Shown here piece after piece: positions 1 through 8,036 of a stretch of DNA of 64,000 bases. The stretch is from contig NZ_JAAABL010000001.1 in NCBI RefSeq assembly GCF_009900765.1, positions 124,001 through 188,000 of the forward strand, read 5' to 3'. Made by a program: the position numbers and the translations under genes. The notes below the pieces were generated by a model, which was not told the DNA's origin, did not search any database, and was given only the letters and a program-made list of their open reading frames with translations. The stretch is from Rhodovarius lipocyclicus. GTDB taxonomy: Bacteria; Pseudomonadota; Alphaproteobacteria; Acetobacterales; Acetobacteraceae. The stretch's first letter is position 1. Each line of letters begins with the position of its first letter.

Positions 1-712
1 CAGTGACATCGAAGCGTTGCGCTCCGGGGCTCTTCAGACGCCCCCGGCGCGCGAAGTCCGCGTCGTGTGCGGCGACGGCATCGTGCGGGACATCGAGGTC
101 GTCGCGACCGTCGAGGATGATCTGATCTATTCGGTCTACAACGACGTCACGGAGCGCAACCGCGCCGAGCAGGCCTTGCGCGATGTCCTCCAGGCCGAGG
201 CCCTGCACGATCCGCTGACGGCGCTGTTCAACCGGCGCTACCTCGGCCAAGCGCTGGAGCGCGAGTTTTCCCGCGCGGCACGCTCGGGCGAGACCGTCTC
301 GGTCATCATGGGCGACATCGATCACTTCAAGAAGATCAACGACACCTTTGGGCACGACTGCGGGGACAGGGTGCTGCAGTCCATCGCGCGGCAGCTCAAC
401 ACGCACAGCCGCCGCGGAGACATCGCCTGCCGTTACGGCGGCGAGGAATTCACTCTGCTGCTGCCGAACGCCGCCCTCGATATCGCGAGCGAGCGCGCGG
501 ACCGGTTGCGCGAGGCGATCCGAGATCTGTCGCTGTCGTGCAACGGGCAGGCCATCGGGCGGGTGACCATGTCGTTCGGGGTGGCCACCTTCCCGCAGCA
601 TGGCGACACGCCGGAAAAGGTCCTCAAAGCCGCGGACGATGCCCTGATGCGCGCCAAGACCACGGGCCGCGACCGGGTCGTTTCCGCGGGCCTGTTTCTT
701 CCGGCCACCTGA
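1..712 (+). CDS. PAS-GGDEF diguanylate cyclase, 5' truncated by window edge
   Basis: The reading frame is open from base 2, so the gene begins outside the window; the visible part is about 236 residues. The end of a PAS/PAC-like segment (YNDVTERNRAEQ) is followed by a complete GGDEF domain with the active-site signature GGEEF. An RxxD product-inhibition site (RRGD) lies five residues before it. Family knowledge: such enzymes make cyclic di-GMP from two GTP and are usually controlled by the N-terminal sensor. The active and inhibitory sites are both intact, so it is probably functional. Its stop lies 29 bp before attL, so the prophage did not break it. Confidence 0.93.
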   Translation, partial: SDIEALRSGALQTPPAREVRVVCGDGIVRDIEVVATVEDDLIYSVYNDVTERNRAEQALRDVLQAEALHDPLTALFNRRYLGQALEREFSRAARSGETVSVIMGDIDHFKKINDTFGHDCGDRVLQSIARQLNTHSRRGDIACRYGGEEFTLLLPNAALDIASERADRLREAIRDLSLSCNGQAIGRVTMSFGVATFPQHGDTPEKVLKAADDALMRAKTTGRDRVVSAGLFLPAT

Positions 713-741
713 TAAGTAGCGAGGGCTTGATGTCTGGGAGG

Positions 742-759
742 CTGGTGACCCCTACGGGA
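742..759. repeat. attL core, 18-bp direct repeat
   Basis: The sequence CTGGTGACCCCTACGGGA is identical to bases 46643-46660, which form the 3' end of the intact tRNA-Glu gene including its CCA. Weak similarity continues a few bases further inward. It marks the left prophage boundary. It is only a tRNA 3' fragment and not a tRNA gene. Confidence 0.92.
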
Positions 760-1003
760 ATGGGACTATCCAGCTAAATCAATGCGATGTGGCGATCTGT
801 CGCAAACTTTCTGTATCGCCGAATCAATGGGTTACGGGCAGTTTCGCAAACCAAAAGCGCGCATTTGGAGGACACTAGGCAACCTGTAAGCGGCATTTAC
901 AGGTTCGGCGGATGCGTCAACAGAGGCGCGGTTCCGTTCACACATTCACCTCAACCCGTGTTGCCTCTCACCGCGGACGCGGCGTTCAACTCAAGCCTGA
1001 GCC
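760..1003. other. Left prophage end without genes; candidate integrase arm sites and hairpin
   Basis: No convincing gene lies here. The motif CGCAAAC occurs at 801-807 and 845-851, and similar GCAAACC copies occur beside attR at 46583-46589 and 46596-46602, so these may be arm-type integrase binding sites in attP. A perfect 9-bp inverted repeat with a 7-base loop (AACCTGTAA 881-889 and its complement 897-905) lies beyond the endolysin stop and could end the leftward late transcript. It has no T-run, so termination is a guess. Confidence 0.45.
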
Positions 1004-1882
1004 TCACGCCAGCAGCGCCGCCCTGATCCCCGCATCAACCTCCAGCACATGCGACAGGCCGATGGTGCCGCCGTTGGCCTTGATGCGGATGCCGCGGACA
1101 TCGCCGCGGTCCGCCATGGCGTTGGCGCCCATCGCTGTCCAGAACACCACGGCCGAGCTGGCGCAGCCCGGCCGGGTGATCAGCGGCGATTCGGGCCCCA
1201 CCAGATCCTCGATCGGCACCGCGATGGTCCGGCTCAGCGCCAGATAGTTGGCCCTGCCGGTGGTCTGCATCGGCCCTCGGCCCCGGTATATCCAGCCGTC
1301 GTCGGGCCCCGTGTTACCCATCCGCCCGCCGTAGACCTTGTTGGCCAGGGCGCGCGGGTTGCGGGCATAGGGCGCGGCCTCAGCCACCGTGGCAAACCGG
1401 CTGGGCCAGGTGCGCACGATCCCCTCGGCCGAGTAGGACAGCAGTTCCTCCAGCTGGCGCAGGCCGCCAGTCTCGTTGTGGATGTTGGCTAGGAAGGCGG
1501 AGATCCGCGCAGGCGTGGTGATGCTGCCCTTCTGCATCTCGGGCGCCAGCACGGCCGCCCAGGCCGCTGGCTCGAAGGTGTTGGGCGCTGCACGCAGGCC
1601 CCGCTCCACCATTGCCACCAGATCGGCCGAGGCACGCGCCGGCGGCGCGCTGACCTCCGGCGCCGTGGCGGCGCTGCCCAGCGCCCGCCAGGTGCGCGGC
1701 CCCACGATGCCATCGCCCAGCAGCCCATGCTCCAGCTGCCAGGCCAGCACGGCGCCGGCGGTCTGGGGGCCATAGACGCCATCGACTACCACGCCGACGA
1801 TACGCTGCTGCACCCAGCGGACATCCTCGCCCCGAGCGCCGATGCGCAGGACGCGCGTGCCGGCGGCCACCGCGCCGCTCAT
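1004..1882 (-). CDS. Endolysin: peptidoglycan-binding domain plus GH19 (chitinase-type) lysozyme domain
   Basis: This 292-aa protein degrades the host cell wall at the end of the lytic cycle. The N-terminal part (about residues 15-70) matches a PG_binding_1 repeat (VRWVQQRI, DGVYGPQT, DGIVGPRTWRAL). The C-terminal part (about 85-292) resembles phage GH19 predicted chitinases: NIHNETGG with a likely catalytic Glu, then YARNP, VYGGRMGN and YRGRGPMQTTGR. No signal peptide is visible, so export presumably depends on the holin. The ATG overlaps the holin stop by 4 bp, so the two are one lysis cassette. It is the last gene of the leftward late operon. Confidence 0.9.
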   Translation of the reverse strand: MSGAVAAGTRVLRIGARGEDVRWVQQRIVGVVVDGVYGPQTAGAVLAWQLEHGLLGDGIVGPRTWRALGSAATAPEVSAPPARASADLVAMVERGLRAAPNTFEPAAWAAVLAPEMQKGSITTPARISAFLANIHNETGGLRQLEELLSYSAEGIVRTWPSRFATVAEAAPYARNPRALANKVYGGRMGNTGPDDGWIYRGRGPMQTTGRANYLALSRTIAVPIEDLVGPESPLITRPGCASSAVVFWTAMGANAMADRGDVRGIRIKANGGTIGLSHVLEVDAGIRAALLA

Positions 1883-2463
1883 GCCCGCCTCCCAGCCGCC
1901 GGGAGGGCCAAAGGGGGCGTGGACGCCTGCGCCAGCAGCCGCGTCTTGTCGGCGCTGCCCGAGCTGCTGCCCACCCAGTAGGACACCACGGCACCAGCCA
2001 TCGTGGACAGGCTGCCCAGCAGCATCGTCAACGTCGTTTCCGACCCCTGCGGCATGGCGGCGCTCATGGCCAGCCAGACCACAGCCGCGAAGGCGCCCAG
2101 CACGATCACCGAGACCACCACGGGTGCCCAGGCGATCATGCTGCCCGCCTGCACCAGGCCGAGCCCCGTGGCGCGGGCATTGGCGGTATCGGCCAGCCCG
2201 GCCCGCAGGGTCTCCAGCAGGGCCTGATCCCGCGCCGCCTCACGCGCCGCGTCGATCTCGGCCAGGCGCGTGGTCAGCTGCACGCGCAGCTCGGGGCTGG
2301 CCGCCAGCGCCGCCTCGGCCGCCGCCGGGTCGCTGGTGCCGGTGACGGCCTGCACGGCCTGGCCCACGGTGCTGGCCACCGCCTCGCCATCGGACCCGCC
2401 CAGCCACCTGCCGAGCGTGGGAAGCAGCTGCAGCGCGAGCGGCAGCAATGCCAGGAAGGGCAT
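1879..2463 (-). CDS. Three-TM holin (GTA_holin_3TM-like)
   Basis: A 194-aa membrane protein. Hydrophobic segments lie at about residues 1-20, 112-134 and 145-165, separated by an Ala/Glu-rich helical stretch. This matches the layout of the 3-TM holins found in alphaproteobacterial phages and gene transfer agents. The chosen ATG has AGGAGA just upstream; the frame is open further upstream, but that part has no family-like sequence. It overlaps the endolysin start by 4 bp. Inferred role: it permeabilises the inner membrane to release or activate the endolysin. Confidence 0.82.
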   Translation of the reverse strand: MPFLALLPLALQLLPTLGRWLGGSDGEAVASTVGQAVQAVTGTSDPAAAEAALAASPELRVQLTTRLAEIDAAREAARDQALLETLRAGLADTANARATGLGLVQAGSMIAWAPVVVSVIVLGAFAAVVWLAMSAAMPQGSETTLTMLLGSLSTMAGAVVSYWVGSSSGSADKTRLLAQASTPPLALPAAGRRA

Positions 2464-2487
2464 GATGGTTCTCCTGATGAAAAAAAC

Positions 2488-2536
2488 TACGGCATTGCCG
2501 CATGATTTGCCTTGCGTGACATACGGCATTGCCGTA
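2488..2536. promoter_or_regulatory. Two palindromic operators before the toxin-antitoxin genes
   Basis: The 13-mer TACGGCATTGCCG occurs at 2488-2500 and again at 2522-2534, 34 bp apart. The core CGGCATTGCCG is a perfect inverted repeat around one T, and in the second copy the symmetry extends to 15 bp (2522-2536). The pair sits directly upstream of the BrnT-type reading frame, where type II antitoxins normally bind to repress their own operon. A weak -35 TTGCGT (2512) and -10 TAAGTT (2535) with a 17-bp gap overlap the second copy. Function is inferred from position. Confidence 0.55.
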
Positions 2537-2546
2537 AGTTCTGCGC

Positions 2547-2809
2547 ATGGACATCGCGTTCGACACCGCGAAGGACGCCAGCAACATCCCAAGCACGGCG
2601 TGTCCCTGGCCCTGGCGGTGCTGATCCTCGAAGCTCTGGTTGGCGAAGAGCAGGATGTGCGCCGCGACTATGGCGAGCCCCGCTTCAACGCCTTCGGTCT
2701 GGTGGCAGGGCGCCTGTTCGTTTGCACCTACACCCCGCGCGGCGAGGCCCTGCGGATCATCTCGGTCCGCAAGGCCCACAGGAAGGAACAGAAGAGATGG
2801 CTATCGTGA
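2547..2809 (+). pseudogene. BrnT-type toxin, broken by a one-base deletion
   Basis: From ATG 2547 the frame reads MDIAFDTAKDASNI, a good BrnT start. The rest of the family pattern (KHGVSLALA, then YGEPRFNAFG, GRLFVCTYTPRG, RIISVRKAHRKE) continues in another frame from about 2588. One base is missing near 2588-2590, in the codon before KHGVS. BrnT toxins are RelE-fold ribonucleases. As read, the toxin is inactive unless a ribosome slips or a start after the break is used. Its end overlaps the antitoxin start at 2797. A sequencing error is the main alternative. Confidence 0.75.
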
Positions 2810-3153
2810 AGGCGACCAAGGCCCGCGCTCTGGCAGCGCTGAAGGCCGTCGATTGGGCTGCTGTGGACGCAATGACCGACGCGGACATTGAGCGCCAGGT
2901 GGCCGAGAACCCGGATGCCGGCGGCATCCTGACCGGCAAGGAGAGCGCCGCCGGCATGCTGCTGGCCCTGCGCGCCCGGCTGAAGCTGTCGCAGCCCGCC
3001 TTCGCGGCGCGCTACGGTATCCCGGTCGGAACGGTCAGGGACTGGGAACAGCAGCGGCGACAGCCCGACCAGGCCGCGCTGTCCTACCTGCGGGTGATCT
3101 TCCGGGAGCCGGAGGTGACGGCCCGGGCCCTGGCCGCACCGGCGGCGGAGTGA
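2797..3153 (+). CDS. Xre-type HTH antitoxin partner of BrnT
   Basis: An 118-aa protein with a C-terminal helix-turn-helix (LRLK/LSQPAFAARYG followed by VRDWEQQRRQP, about residues 60-105) and an N-terminal segment resembling antitoxins that pair with RelE/BrnT-type toxins. GAAGAG precedes the ATG. The start lies inside the toxin reading frame, the usual coupling for such pairs. It probably binds the palindromes at 2488-2536. The gene is intact although the toxin is frameshifted. It lies on the strand opposite the late genes, as an accessory cargo operon would. Confidence 0.75.
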   Translation: MAIVKATKARALAALKAVDWAAVDAMTDADIERQVAENPDAGGILTGKESAAGMLLALRARLKLSQPAFAARYGIPVGTVRDWEQQRRQPDQAALSYLRVIFREPEVTARALAAPAAE

Positions 3154-3160
3154 GAGGCCG

Positions 3161-3460
3161 TTAAATCCGCCGCTGCACCATGCTCACCAGCAGGTCCAGC
3201 AGCCTGTTGCCGATCGCGCCGGCCAGCCCGGCCGCGCCGCCCACCATCAGGATGGGCCATCCCACATCCCGCAAGGCGTGATCCCAGTAGATCACGCCGG
3301 CCGCCGCGATCACGCCCAGCAGGGCGCCGTTCGCGGCCTCGATCAGCAGCACGGCCCAGCGGCGCTCACCGCCATGCAGGGCCAGCAGCAGGCGCCCAGC
3401 GCCGCCCATGCTGGCGGCTACACCGGCCATGGTGATGACGGGATCAGGATCGGCGCTCAT
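3161..3460 (-). CDS. Small two-TM protein, LydA-type holin-like
   Basis: A 99-aa protein with a conserved-looking LLLALHGGERRW segment and two hydrophobic helices (about 36-60 and 68-92). The pattern recalls phage holin superfamily III (LydA). It overlaps the following small gene upstream by 4 bp in the leftward late operon. It might be a second holin or an antiholin to the 3-TM protein; this is inference from topology and position only. Confidence 0.55.
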   Translation of the reverse strand: MSADPDPVITMAGVAASMGGAGRLLLALHGGERRWAVLLIEAANGALLGVIAAAGVIYWDHALRDVGWPILMVGGAAGLAGAIGNRLLDLLVSMVQRRI

Positions 3461-3624
3461 GGACGCGGCTTCCGGACGGGCTGGCCGTCAACGATCACCC
3501 AGATATCGCCCGGCCAGTAACCGTCCAGGCGCGCTTGCCCAGGCGCGGGGTCAGGCGGCAGGCCGCCCATCTGCACCGTGACCACATCACCGGTGGCCGG
3601 GTCGTAGATCGTCCAGGAGTTCAT
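3457..3624 (-). CDS. Small hypothetical phage protein (55 aa)
   Basis: A short, Pro/Gly/Asp-rich, soluble-looking protein containing IYDPATGDVV and YWPGDIWVIV. It starts at an ATG overlapping the tail-tip gene stop by 4 bp and overlaps the next gene by 4 bp, which supports it as a real translationally coupled gene. No family recognised; it may be a small tail-tip or lysis accessory protein. Confidence 0.6.
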   Translation of the reverse strand: MNSWTIYDPATGDVVTVQMGGLPPDPAPGQARLDGYWPGDIWVIVDGQPVRKPRP

Positions 3625-6092
3625 CGTGCCCTCAGCATCAATGTCATGTTGCGGCGGTTCAGCACCATCCCGGTATCGCCCTTCCACCAGATGTCGATGC
3701 TGTGGGTGCCGGCCGCGAAAATCAGCGGCTCGCTGAACGCCACGTAATCGTTGATCGCCGCAGATCCTCGATCGGCGTAGAGCGCCCCATCGACGTGAAC
3801 CTCAACCAGATGCGACACCTCAGAGCCGTAGCCGTGCTGCAGGCTCACCAGGAGCGTGCCAGCACGACTATCCGGCACCGCGAACGCCATGCTCAGCGCC
3901 AAATGCCATGCCCCATCGCCGGTGATCGTGGTGAATCCGGAGGTGCTGGCGAAAGTCGTAATCGCATCGGCAGCGACGGTGGGTGTCGTCACCGCACCCG
4001 CAGCAAGATCGCCATCAACCACGGCCCCAGCCGTCGCGGCCACCTCGGCCGACCAGGCGCCCAGGTTTCCCGAGCGGTCGATGGCGCGGACGCGGTAACG
4101 CTTTGCTTCGCCGGGGGATAGACCGAGGCGGGTGTACCTGGTCGCGGCCGTGGTGTTGACCTGGATCCAACTCGATCCCGTCGTGTCAGGCCGTTCTTCG
4201 ACCTCGAAATATGCGATGTCGGTATCGCTGGGCGCCACCCAGGATACGGCGATGCCCAGGGCGCGGCTGACGGCGCCGGGGAAGAGCGGCGCGCCCGGGG
4301 CGATGGTATCGGCCAGGGCCGCCAACATGCTGCTGATGGACCAGCCGGATCGGGCCAGCGCCGCCAGGTGACGGGTGCGGACCTCATAGGTGGTGCCGGA
4401 GATCACCGGGGTGATGGTCGCGCGGCCCACGGCGGCATCGACCGTCATGGAGACCCACACCCCGGCTGCCTCGCGCCATTGCACCTCCATGGCCGTGACG
4501 AAGGCATGCGCAGGGGATGACCACGCCACCTCAATGGCCGGCACAGCGGCGCCATCGGCGTTGAGCACCGTGGTGGCGGTCAGGCTGGGGGCGGCGGGCA
4601 CCGGCAAGGTCAGCGGGTCGATCAACGTGGTATCGGGCACCGCCGGAACCGTGCTGGCATAGTCCCACAACCACCCGTAATTGAAGGCGTTTTCCTCCTG
4701 CATCTCGACGGCCACCTGCCCGGAGGTGGGGTCGTAGCTCCACCCCACGATCCGGAACGGCTTGTTGGCCATCCCCAGGTCCGGGTGGCTGAAGGCCACC
4801 ACCTGCCACACCGCGAAGCGGACGGCATGGTACTTCAGCGGCACCTTGATCTTGAGGCCGTCGCGGGCCCGCAGCAGCAGGATGCGCGACAGACGCTCCG
4901 CTCGGATGCGATTGTTGACCGCGGGGTACTCCACGTCTTTCCAGATGCGCTCCCCACCGTCCTGCTCATCGAAGGGCGGGTTGAAGACGGCGCCGAACTC
5001 CGTGGCCTGAAAGTTCTGGCTGGGCTCGATGTAGGTGCCGCGCACCGCGCTGAACAGTTCCTTGCGGGCCGGGCGCGGCATGATCTCGATGTCGCCAGCG
5101 CAATCGGCCTGGCCGATGCTGGCGGTGGGCGCCGAGTAGGCCGCGCCGTACAGGCGATATCGGCCCTGCACATAGACCAGCGCGCCGCCGCCGGCGGACA
5201 GCAGGCTGTCCATGATGTCGATGGGTGCCCGATCCAGCTTGAAGGCGATGTCGCAGACATAGCGGGTCTGCGTGGTGCCATCGGCCGCGATCTGCACCGC
5301 CTCATCCGACAGGTTCGCCGCGGCGATGAAGCTGTCCCAGTCGATTTCCTCCGCCGAGCAGCCCAGGCCGAGCGGGTGGCGCAGGTAGTCCAGCACGCAC
5401 AGCGCCCAATTGCTCGTGAAGCTGCCAGTGCTGGTGCGGGGGTCGCCCACATCGTTCTTGCCGCGCACCTCGGCCTCGATCGACTGAAGGCCCGACATGC
5501 GGTCGCTGTCGAATTCCAGGCGGACATACAGATAGGTGCATTCCCGCAGCGCATGCGCGCCGGACCAGCCATCCGGGCTTTCGGCGATCAGCGCCGCGGA
5601 GCCGGAGGTCTGGTCGCCCAGGTACTTCTCGATGCGCACCTTTCCGGCAAAGGGATGGTCCGACCGGGTGACCATGCCGGAGCCATCGCAATCGCTGGCG
5701 AAGATGCTCTGACCGTTGATCCACACCACCGGGATGCCGTCGCAGCGATGGCAGGCCAGCACCACCACCAAGTGGAGATAGCGCAGATCGGCGCCGGAGC
5801 TGGCGGCATAGACCAGCGCGCCACCGACACGCTGATATCCGTAAATCATCTGGCGCGGCTCGACGCTACCCCGGATGACCTGCTTGCGGTCCTGCGCGTC
5901 ACCGGAGGTGGTGGTGCGGCCGGCCTTGGGCTTCATCAACATGCCCACGGCGAGAGACGCGCCGAGAGTAACGACTGTGCCGAGGATGGCCGCGAAGCTT
6001 ATCTTGATGGCGCCACCGAACAGGATCACACCACCGGCCGGGCCTAGGAGATATGCGGCTGCGCCGGCGATCACGGGAATGATCTGGGGCAT
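3621..6092 (-). CDS. Tail tip / host-specificity protein with fibronectin III segments
   Basis: An 823-aa structural protein at the place of lambda gpJ. The N-terminus has Gly/Ala-rich hydrophobic helices (about 5-50), as in tail proteins that merge gpI- and gpJ-like parts. A phage-tail_3-like central domain follows (GSVEPRQMIYGYQRVGGALVY; NRIRAERLSRILLLRARDG). About residues 490-690 contain two FN3-like repeats (AAPSLTATTV, EVQWREAAG, TTYEVRTRHL; YFEVEERPD, YRVRAIDRSGNLGAWS). The C-terminus is probably a receptor-binding beta domain. ATG 6092 touches the stop of the preceding gene; the longer upstream reading is rejected because it overlaps that gene. Confidence 0.85.
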   Translation of the reverse strand: MPQIIPVIAGAAAYLLGPAGGVILFGGAIKISFAAILGTVVTLGASLAVGMLMKPKAGRTTTSGDAQDRKQVIRGSVEPRQMIYGYQRVGGALVYAASSGADLRYLHLVVVLACHRCDGIPVVWINGQSIFASDCDGSGMVTRSDHPFAGKVRIEKYLGDQTSGSAALIAESPDGWSGAHALRECTYLYVRLEFDSDRMSGLQSIEAEVRGKNDVGDPRTSTGSFTSNWALCVLDYLRHPLGLGCSAEEIDWDSFIAAANLSDEAVQIAADGTTQTRYVCDIAFKLDRAPIDIMDSLLSAGGGALVYVQGRYRLYGAAYSAPTASIGQADCAGDIEIMPRPARKELFSAVRGTYIEPSQNFQATEFGAVFNPPFDEQDGGERIWKDVEYPAVNNRIRAERLSRILLLRARDGLKIKVPLKYHAVRFAVWQVVAFSHPDLGMANKPFRIVGWSYDPTSGQVAVEMQEENAFNYGWLWDYASTVPAVPDTTLIDPLTLPVPAAPSLTATTVLNADGAAVPAIEVAWSSPAHAFVTAMEVQWREAAGVWVSMTVDAAVGRATITPVISGTTYEVRTRHLAALARSGWSISSMLAALADTIAPGAPLFPGAVSRALGIAVSWVAPSDTDIAYFEVEERPDTTGSSWIQVNTTAATRYTRLGLSPGEAKRYRVRAIDRSGNLGAWSAEVAATAGAVVDGDLAAGAVTTPTVAADAITTFASTSGFTTITGDGAWHLALSMAFAVPDSRAGTLLVSLQHGYGSEVSHLVEVHVDGALYADRGSAAINDYVAFSEPLIFAAGTHSIDIWWKGDTGMVLNRRNMTLMLRAR

Positions 6093-6523
6093 CAGACACT
6101 CCAGGCGCGCACAGCGGCGCGCACGGGCAGGAATGCCAGGCCATCCGGGCCCGGAACCGCAACGGCGTCGCCCGTCACCACGCCCAGCGCCCGGATGTTC
6201 CCATGCTCCACCAAAACCAGGTCGCCCCGCTGCGCGAAGGCAGGCATGCATGAGCCCAGGCCCGCAGCGGCGGCCAAGGAATCGGACAGCGCCTCAAGTC
6301 CACCGGCCGCCGAGATCATGCCGTCAGCCTGATCCTCGGTGGCATAGGCGCCGCGATACTGCGCCGCCGGGTCCATGCCCGTCAGCTCCAGCACCGCATC
6401 GGCCGCCAGCATGGCGCAGTCGTTGGTGCCCCAGGCGAACGGGGTGTATCGGCGTGCATCGATGAACGCAGCAAGGCGCTCCGGCCAGTCCTGAGACCGC
6501 GCCAGGATGGATGGTGTGCGCAT
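6092..6523 (-). CDS. NlpC/P60-like tail cysteine peptidase (DUF6950-type)
   Basis: A 143-aa protein with FAWGTNDCAM near residue 30, whose Cys is the likely nucleophile, and a later EHGNIRALG segment that can supply the His. In lambda-like and GTA-like tail clusters this protein sits just before the tip protein and is thought to aid tail assembly or cell-wall passage. The order DUF2163, NlpC/P60, tip matches those clusters, but here an accessory island (6524-10308) separates DUF2163 from this gene. Confidence 0.75.
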   Translation of the reverse strand: MRTPSILARSQDWPERLAAFIDARRYTPFAWGTNDCAMLAADAVLELTGMDPAAQYRGAYATEDQADGMISAAGGLEALSDSLAAAAGLGSCMPAFAQRGDLVLVEHGNIRALGVVTGDAVAVPGPDGLAFLPVRAAVRAWSV

Positions 6524-6534
6524 GGCACCTCACT

Positions 6535-6549
6535 CATTTTGATGATGCG
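6535..6549. repeat. Repeated 15-bp element, copy 1 of 2
   Basis: The sequence CATTTTGATGATGCG also occurs at 14965-14979. In both places it ends exactly 11 bases before a minus-strand tail gene start and also lies upstream of a plus-strand accessory gene (here the lipoprotein at 6581). It could be a promoter or regulator site carried with accessory genes, or a recombination scar. Function unknown. Confidence 0.5.
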
Positions 6550-6580
6550 AAGGGGTGTTCAGCGCGGCGATAGTCGCCGG

Positions 6581-6940
6581 ATGAAAAAGCTCGCCGTTGT
6601 GCTGCCGCTGATCGTTACGGCTTGTGCGCCCACTCTGGTCGAGACCCCGCCCCAGCCGGGTGGAGGCTTTCGGGCGCTAAGGATCACCAGAGCCATCTCG
6701 GTCACGCCGAACCTCGGAGCGCGTGTCCATTTCAGCGCCGGGCAGGTGTTTGTTCAGGATCGAACGCGGGATGGAGTGCCGCTTTGGTGCACTGGAAGTG
6801 GCCAGAACTTTGAATGCATGGAGAGGCGCGCCGACAACCGCTTCAGGCTGTTAGCGCACCTCCCTGCCCTGGCAGAAGGCATCGTTGCGATCCCGCCCGA
6901 TGCTGTCGAGGATATCATAACCGGGCCGGGCGGCCGGTAG
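6581..6940 (+). CDS. Small lipoprotein, probable lysogenic conversion gene
   Basis: A 119-aa protein starting MKKLAVVLPLIVTACAP: a short basic n-region, a hydrophobic core and a lipobox (VTAC), so it is predicted to be lipid-anchored. The mature part is small with two further cysteines (WCTGSGQNFEC). It is transcribed against the tail operon, as expected for a gene expressed from the prophage state. Inferred roles include superinfection exclusion or envelope modification. No family recognised. An upstream in-frame ATG at 6542 would spoil the signal peptide. Confidence 0.7.
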   Translation: MKKLAVVLPLIVTACAPTLVETPPQPGGGFRALRITRAISVTPNLGARVHFSAGQVFVQDRTRDGVPLWCTGSGQNFECMERRADNRFRLLAHLPALAEGIVAIPPDAVEDIITGPGGR

Positions 6941-7351
6941 TCACGCCGCCCCAAGCTCCCTGAGCAAGCTGTTCAGGATCTCGGCCGGCGGATTGTCCCG
7001 TTCCCACTCACCCATGGGGAACATGCGCTGGGTCGCTGCCGCCTTCGCCCGCAGGTCTTGCGGGTTCCGGCATGGCGTCCGCGCGATCTCCAGGGTCAGG
7101 TCGTTGATCCGCGCCTCGATGGGGCGCTCCTGCTGGAAATACTCAGGGGCGTCGATGGTCCGGCTTCCCGGGATGCCGTTCGGCCCGCCGCCATCGACGG
7201 CGTAGCGATCCATCAGCGCATCCCATTCAGCGTCCAGCCGCTCAATTTCGGCCCACATCTCCGGGATGGTGGCCGCCTGTGGCGCCATGGCCGCCACAGC
7301 CAAGCCTGAGGTCGCCAGCAGCATCGACCGGCGGTGTATGTCGCGGGCCAT
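6941..7351 (-). CDS. Exported hypothetical protein with twin-arginine-like signal
   Basis: A 136-aa protein whose N-terminus (HRRSMLLATSGLAVAAMAPQ) looks like a Tat or Sec signal with paired arginines. The mature region is helical and charged (EIERLDAEWDALMDRY; PIEARINDLTLEIAR). Its start overlaps the stop of the Bro-N gene by one base, so the two are probably co-transcribed. No known family. Its stop abuts that of the convergent lipoprotein gene. Confidence 0.6.
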   Translation of the reverse strand: MARDIHRRSMLLATSGLAVAAMAPQAATIPEMWAEIERLDAEWDALMDRYAVDGGGPNGIPGSRTIDAPEYFQQERPIEARINDLTLEIARTPCRNPQDLRAKAAATQRMFPMGEWERDNPPAEILNSLLRELGAA

Positions 7352-7959
7352 CAGTGGTGCCCTCCCCCATTCTTCGCCGGCATCACCGTGATGGTCACGG
7401 CGCCGGGCGGCTGCGGACTATCCAGCAGATCGGCCTGGCTCAGCGCAGCGGCCATGGCGGGAACCCATTCCAGCCCGAGCTTGACCCAGAGTTGGGCCCC
7501 TGCCCTTTCACCGAAGCAACGCGCCGCGGTGTTCACCTTGCGGAGCTTCATACCATCGGGCGACTGAGGCTCATCGTCGCCCAGTTCGCCAAGGGGTCCG
7601 GTACTGTCGGGCCCCTTCATGCCCTCGCCACGACGAAGCGCCGGCAGCACTTCCGAGGTGACCCAGCGCCGGAACCGGTGCGCCACCGTGCCGGGCTTGA
7701 TGGCGTCACGAGAACGCAGGATCAGGGTGTAGAGTCCGCCCTCGGAGACGATGATCACCTCCTGCTGGCCCTTAAGGGTATATGTTGAAGATATACCCTT
7801 CTCATCGTCGTCCAAGGGTTCGACCGCCTGCGCCACGTTCTTGATGTCGATGGCCCGACATATGTCGGCGGCCACGAACCAAGGCGCACCATCGCGATCC
7901 ATGACGCGAAGAAGACCCTCGCCTTCGAAGAGGAAGGGAACTATCTGTTGGGAGCTCAT
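7351..7959 (-). CDS. Bro-N domain antirepressor
   Basis: A 202-aa protein with an N-terminal Bro-N domain (about residues 8-110: RVMDRDGAPWFVAADICRAI, then EGGLYTLILRSR and FRRWVTSEVLPALRR). The C-terminal domain is shorter and unrecognised. Bro-N proteins in temperate phages include antirepressors that inactivate the phage repressor. It lies downstream of the Arc-like gene (8037-8231) on the same strand, as ant follows arc in phage P22 immI. It may inactivate the CI-like repressor at 34868 (inference). Confidence 0.8.
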   Translation of the reverse strand: MSSQQIVPFLFEGEGLLRVMDRDGAPWFVAADICRAIDIKNVAQAVEPLDDDEKGISSTYTLKGQQEVIIVSEGGLYTLILRSRDAIKPGTVAHRFRRWVTSEVLPALRRGEGMKGPDSTGPLGELGDDEPQSPDGMKLRKVNTAARCFGERAGAQLWVKLGLEWVPAMAAALSQADLLDSPQPPGAVTITVMPAKNGGGHH

Positions 7960-8036
7960 TCCGAATGTTCCTCGGTATGGGTGATGACCTTCGGCCGTTG
8001 GCGCGGAAGAAGGTCGGTGATCCCGGCGGCGGAGCG

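Noticed and set aside
742-759. Left tRNA-like sequence as a second tRNA gene
   Set aside because: Only the 3' 18 bases of a tRNA are present; it is the att repeat.
787-1247. Small plus-strand frames near the left end
   Set aside because: No ribosome site, no family resemblance, and the second overlaps the endolysin gene in antisense.
2512-3153. Longer 213-codon frame for the antitoxin
   Set aside because: The upstream part is out-of-frame toxin sequence; ATG 2797 gives a family-like protein with a ribosome site.
4785-6047. 420-codon plus-strand frame opposite the tail tip gene
   Set aside because: Low-complexity shadow sequence; the minus strand has a clear tail protein.
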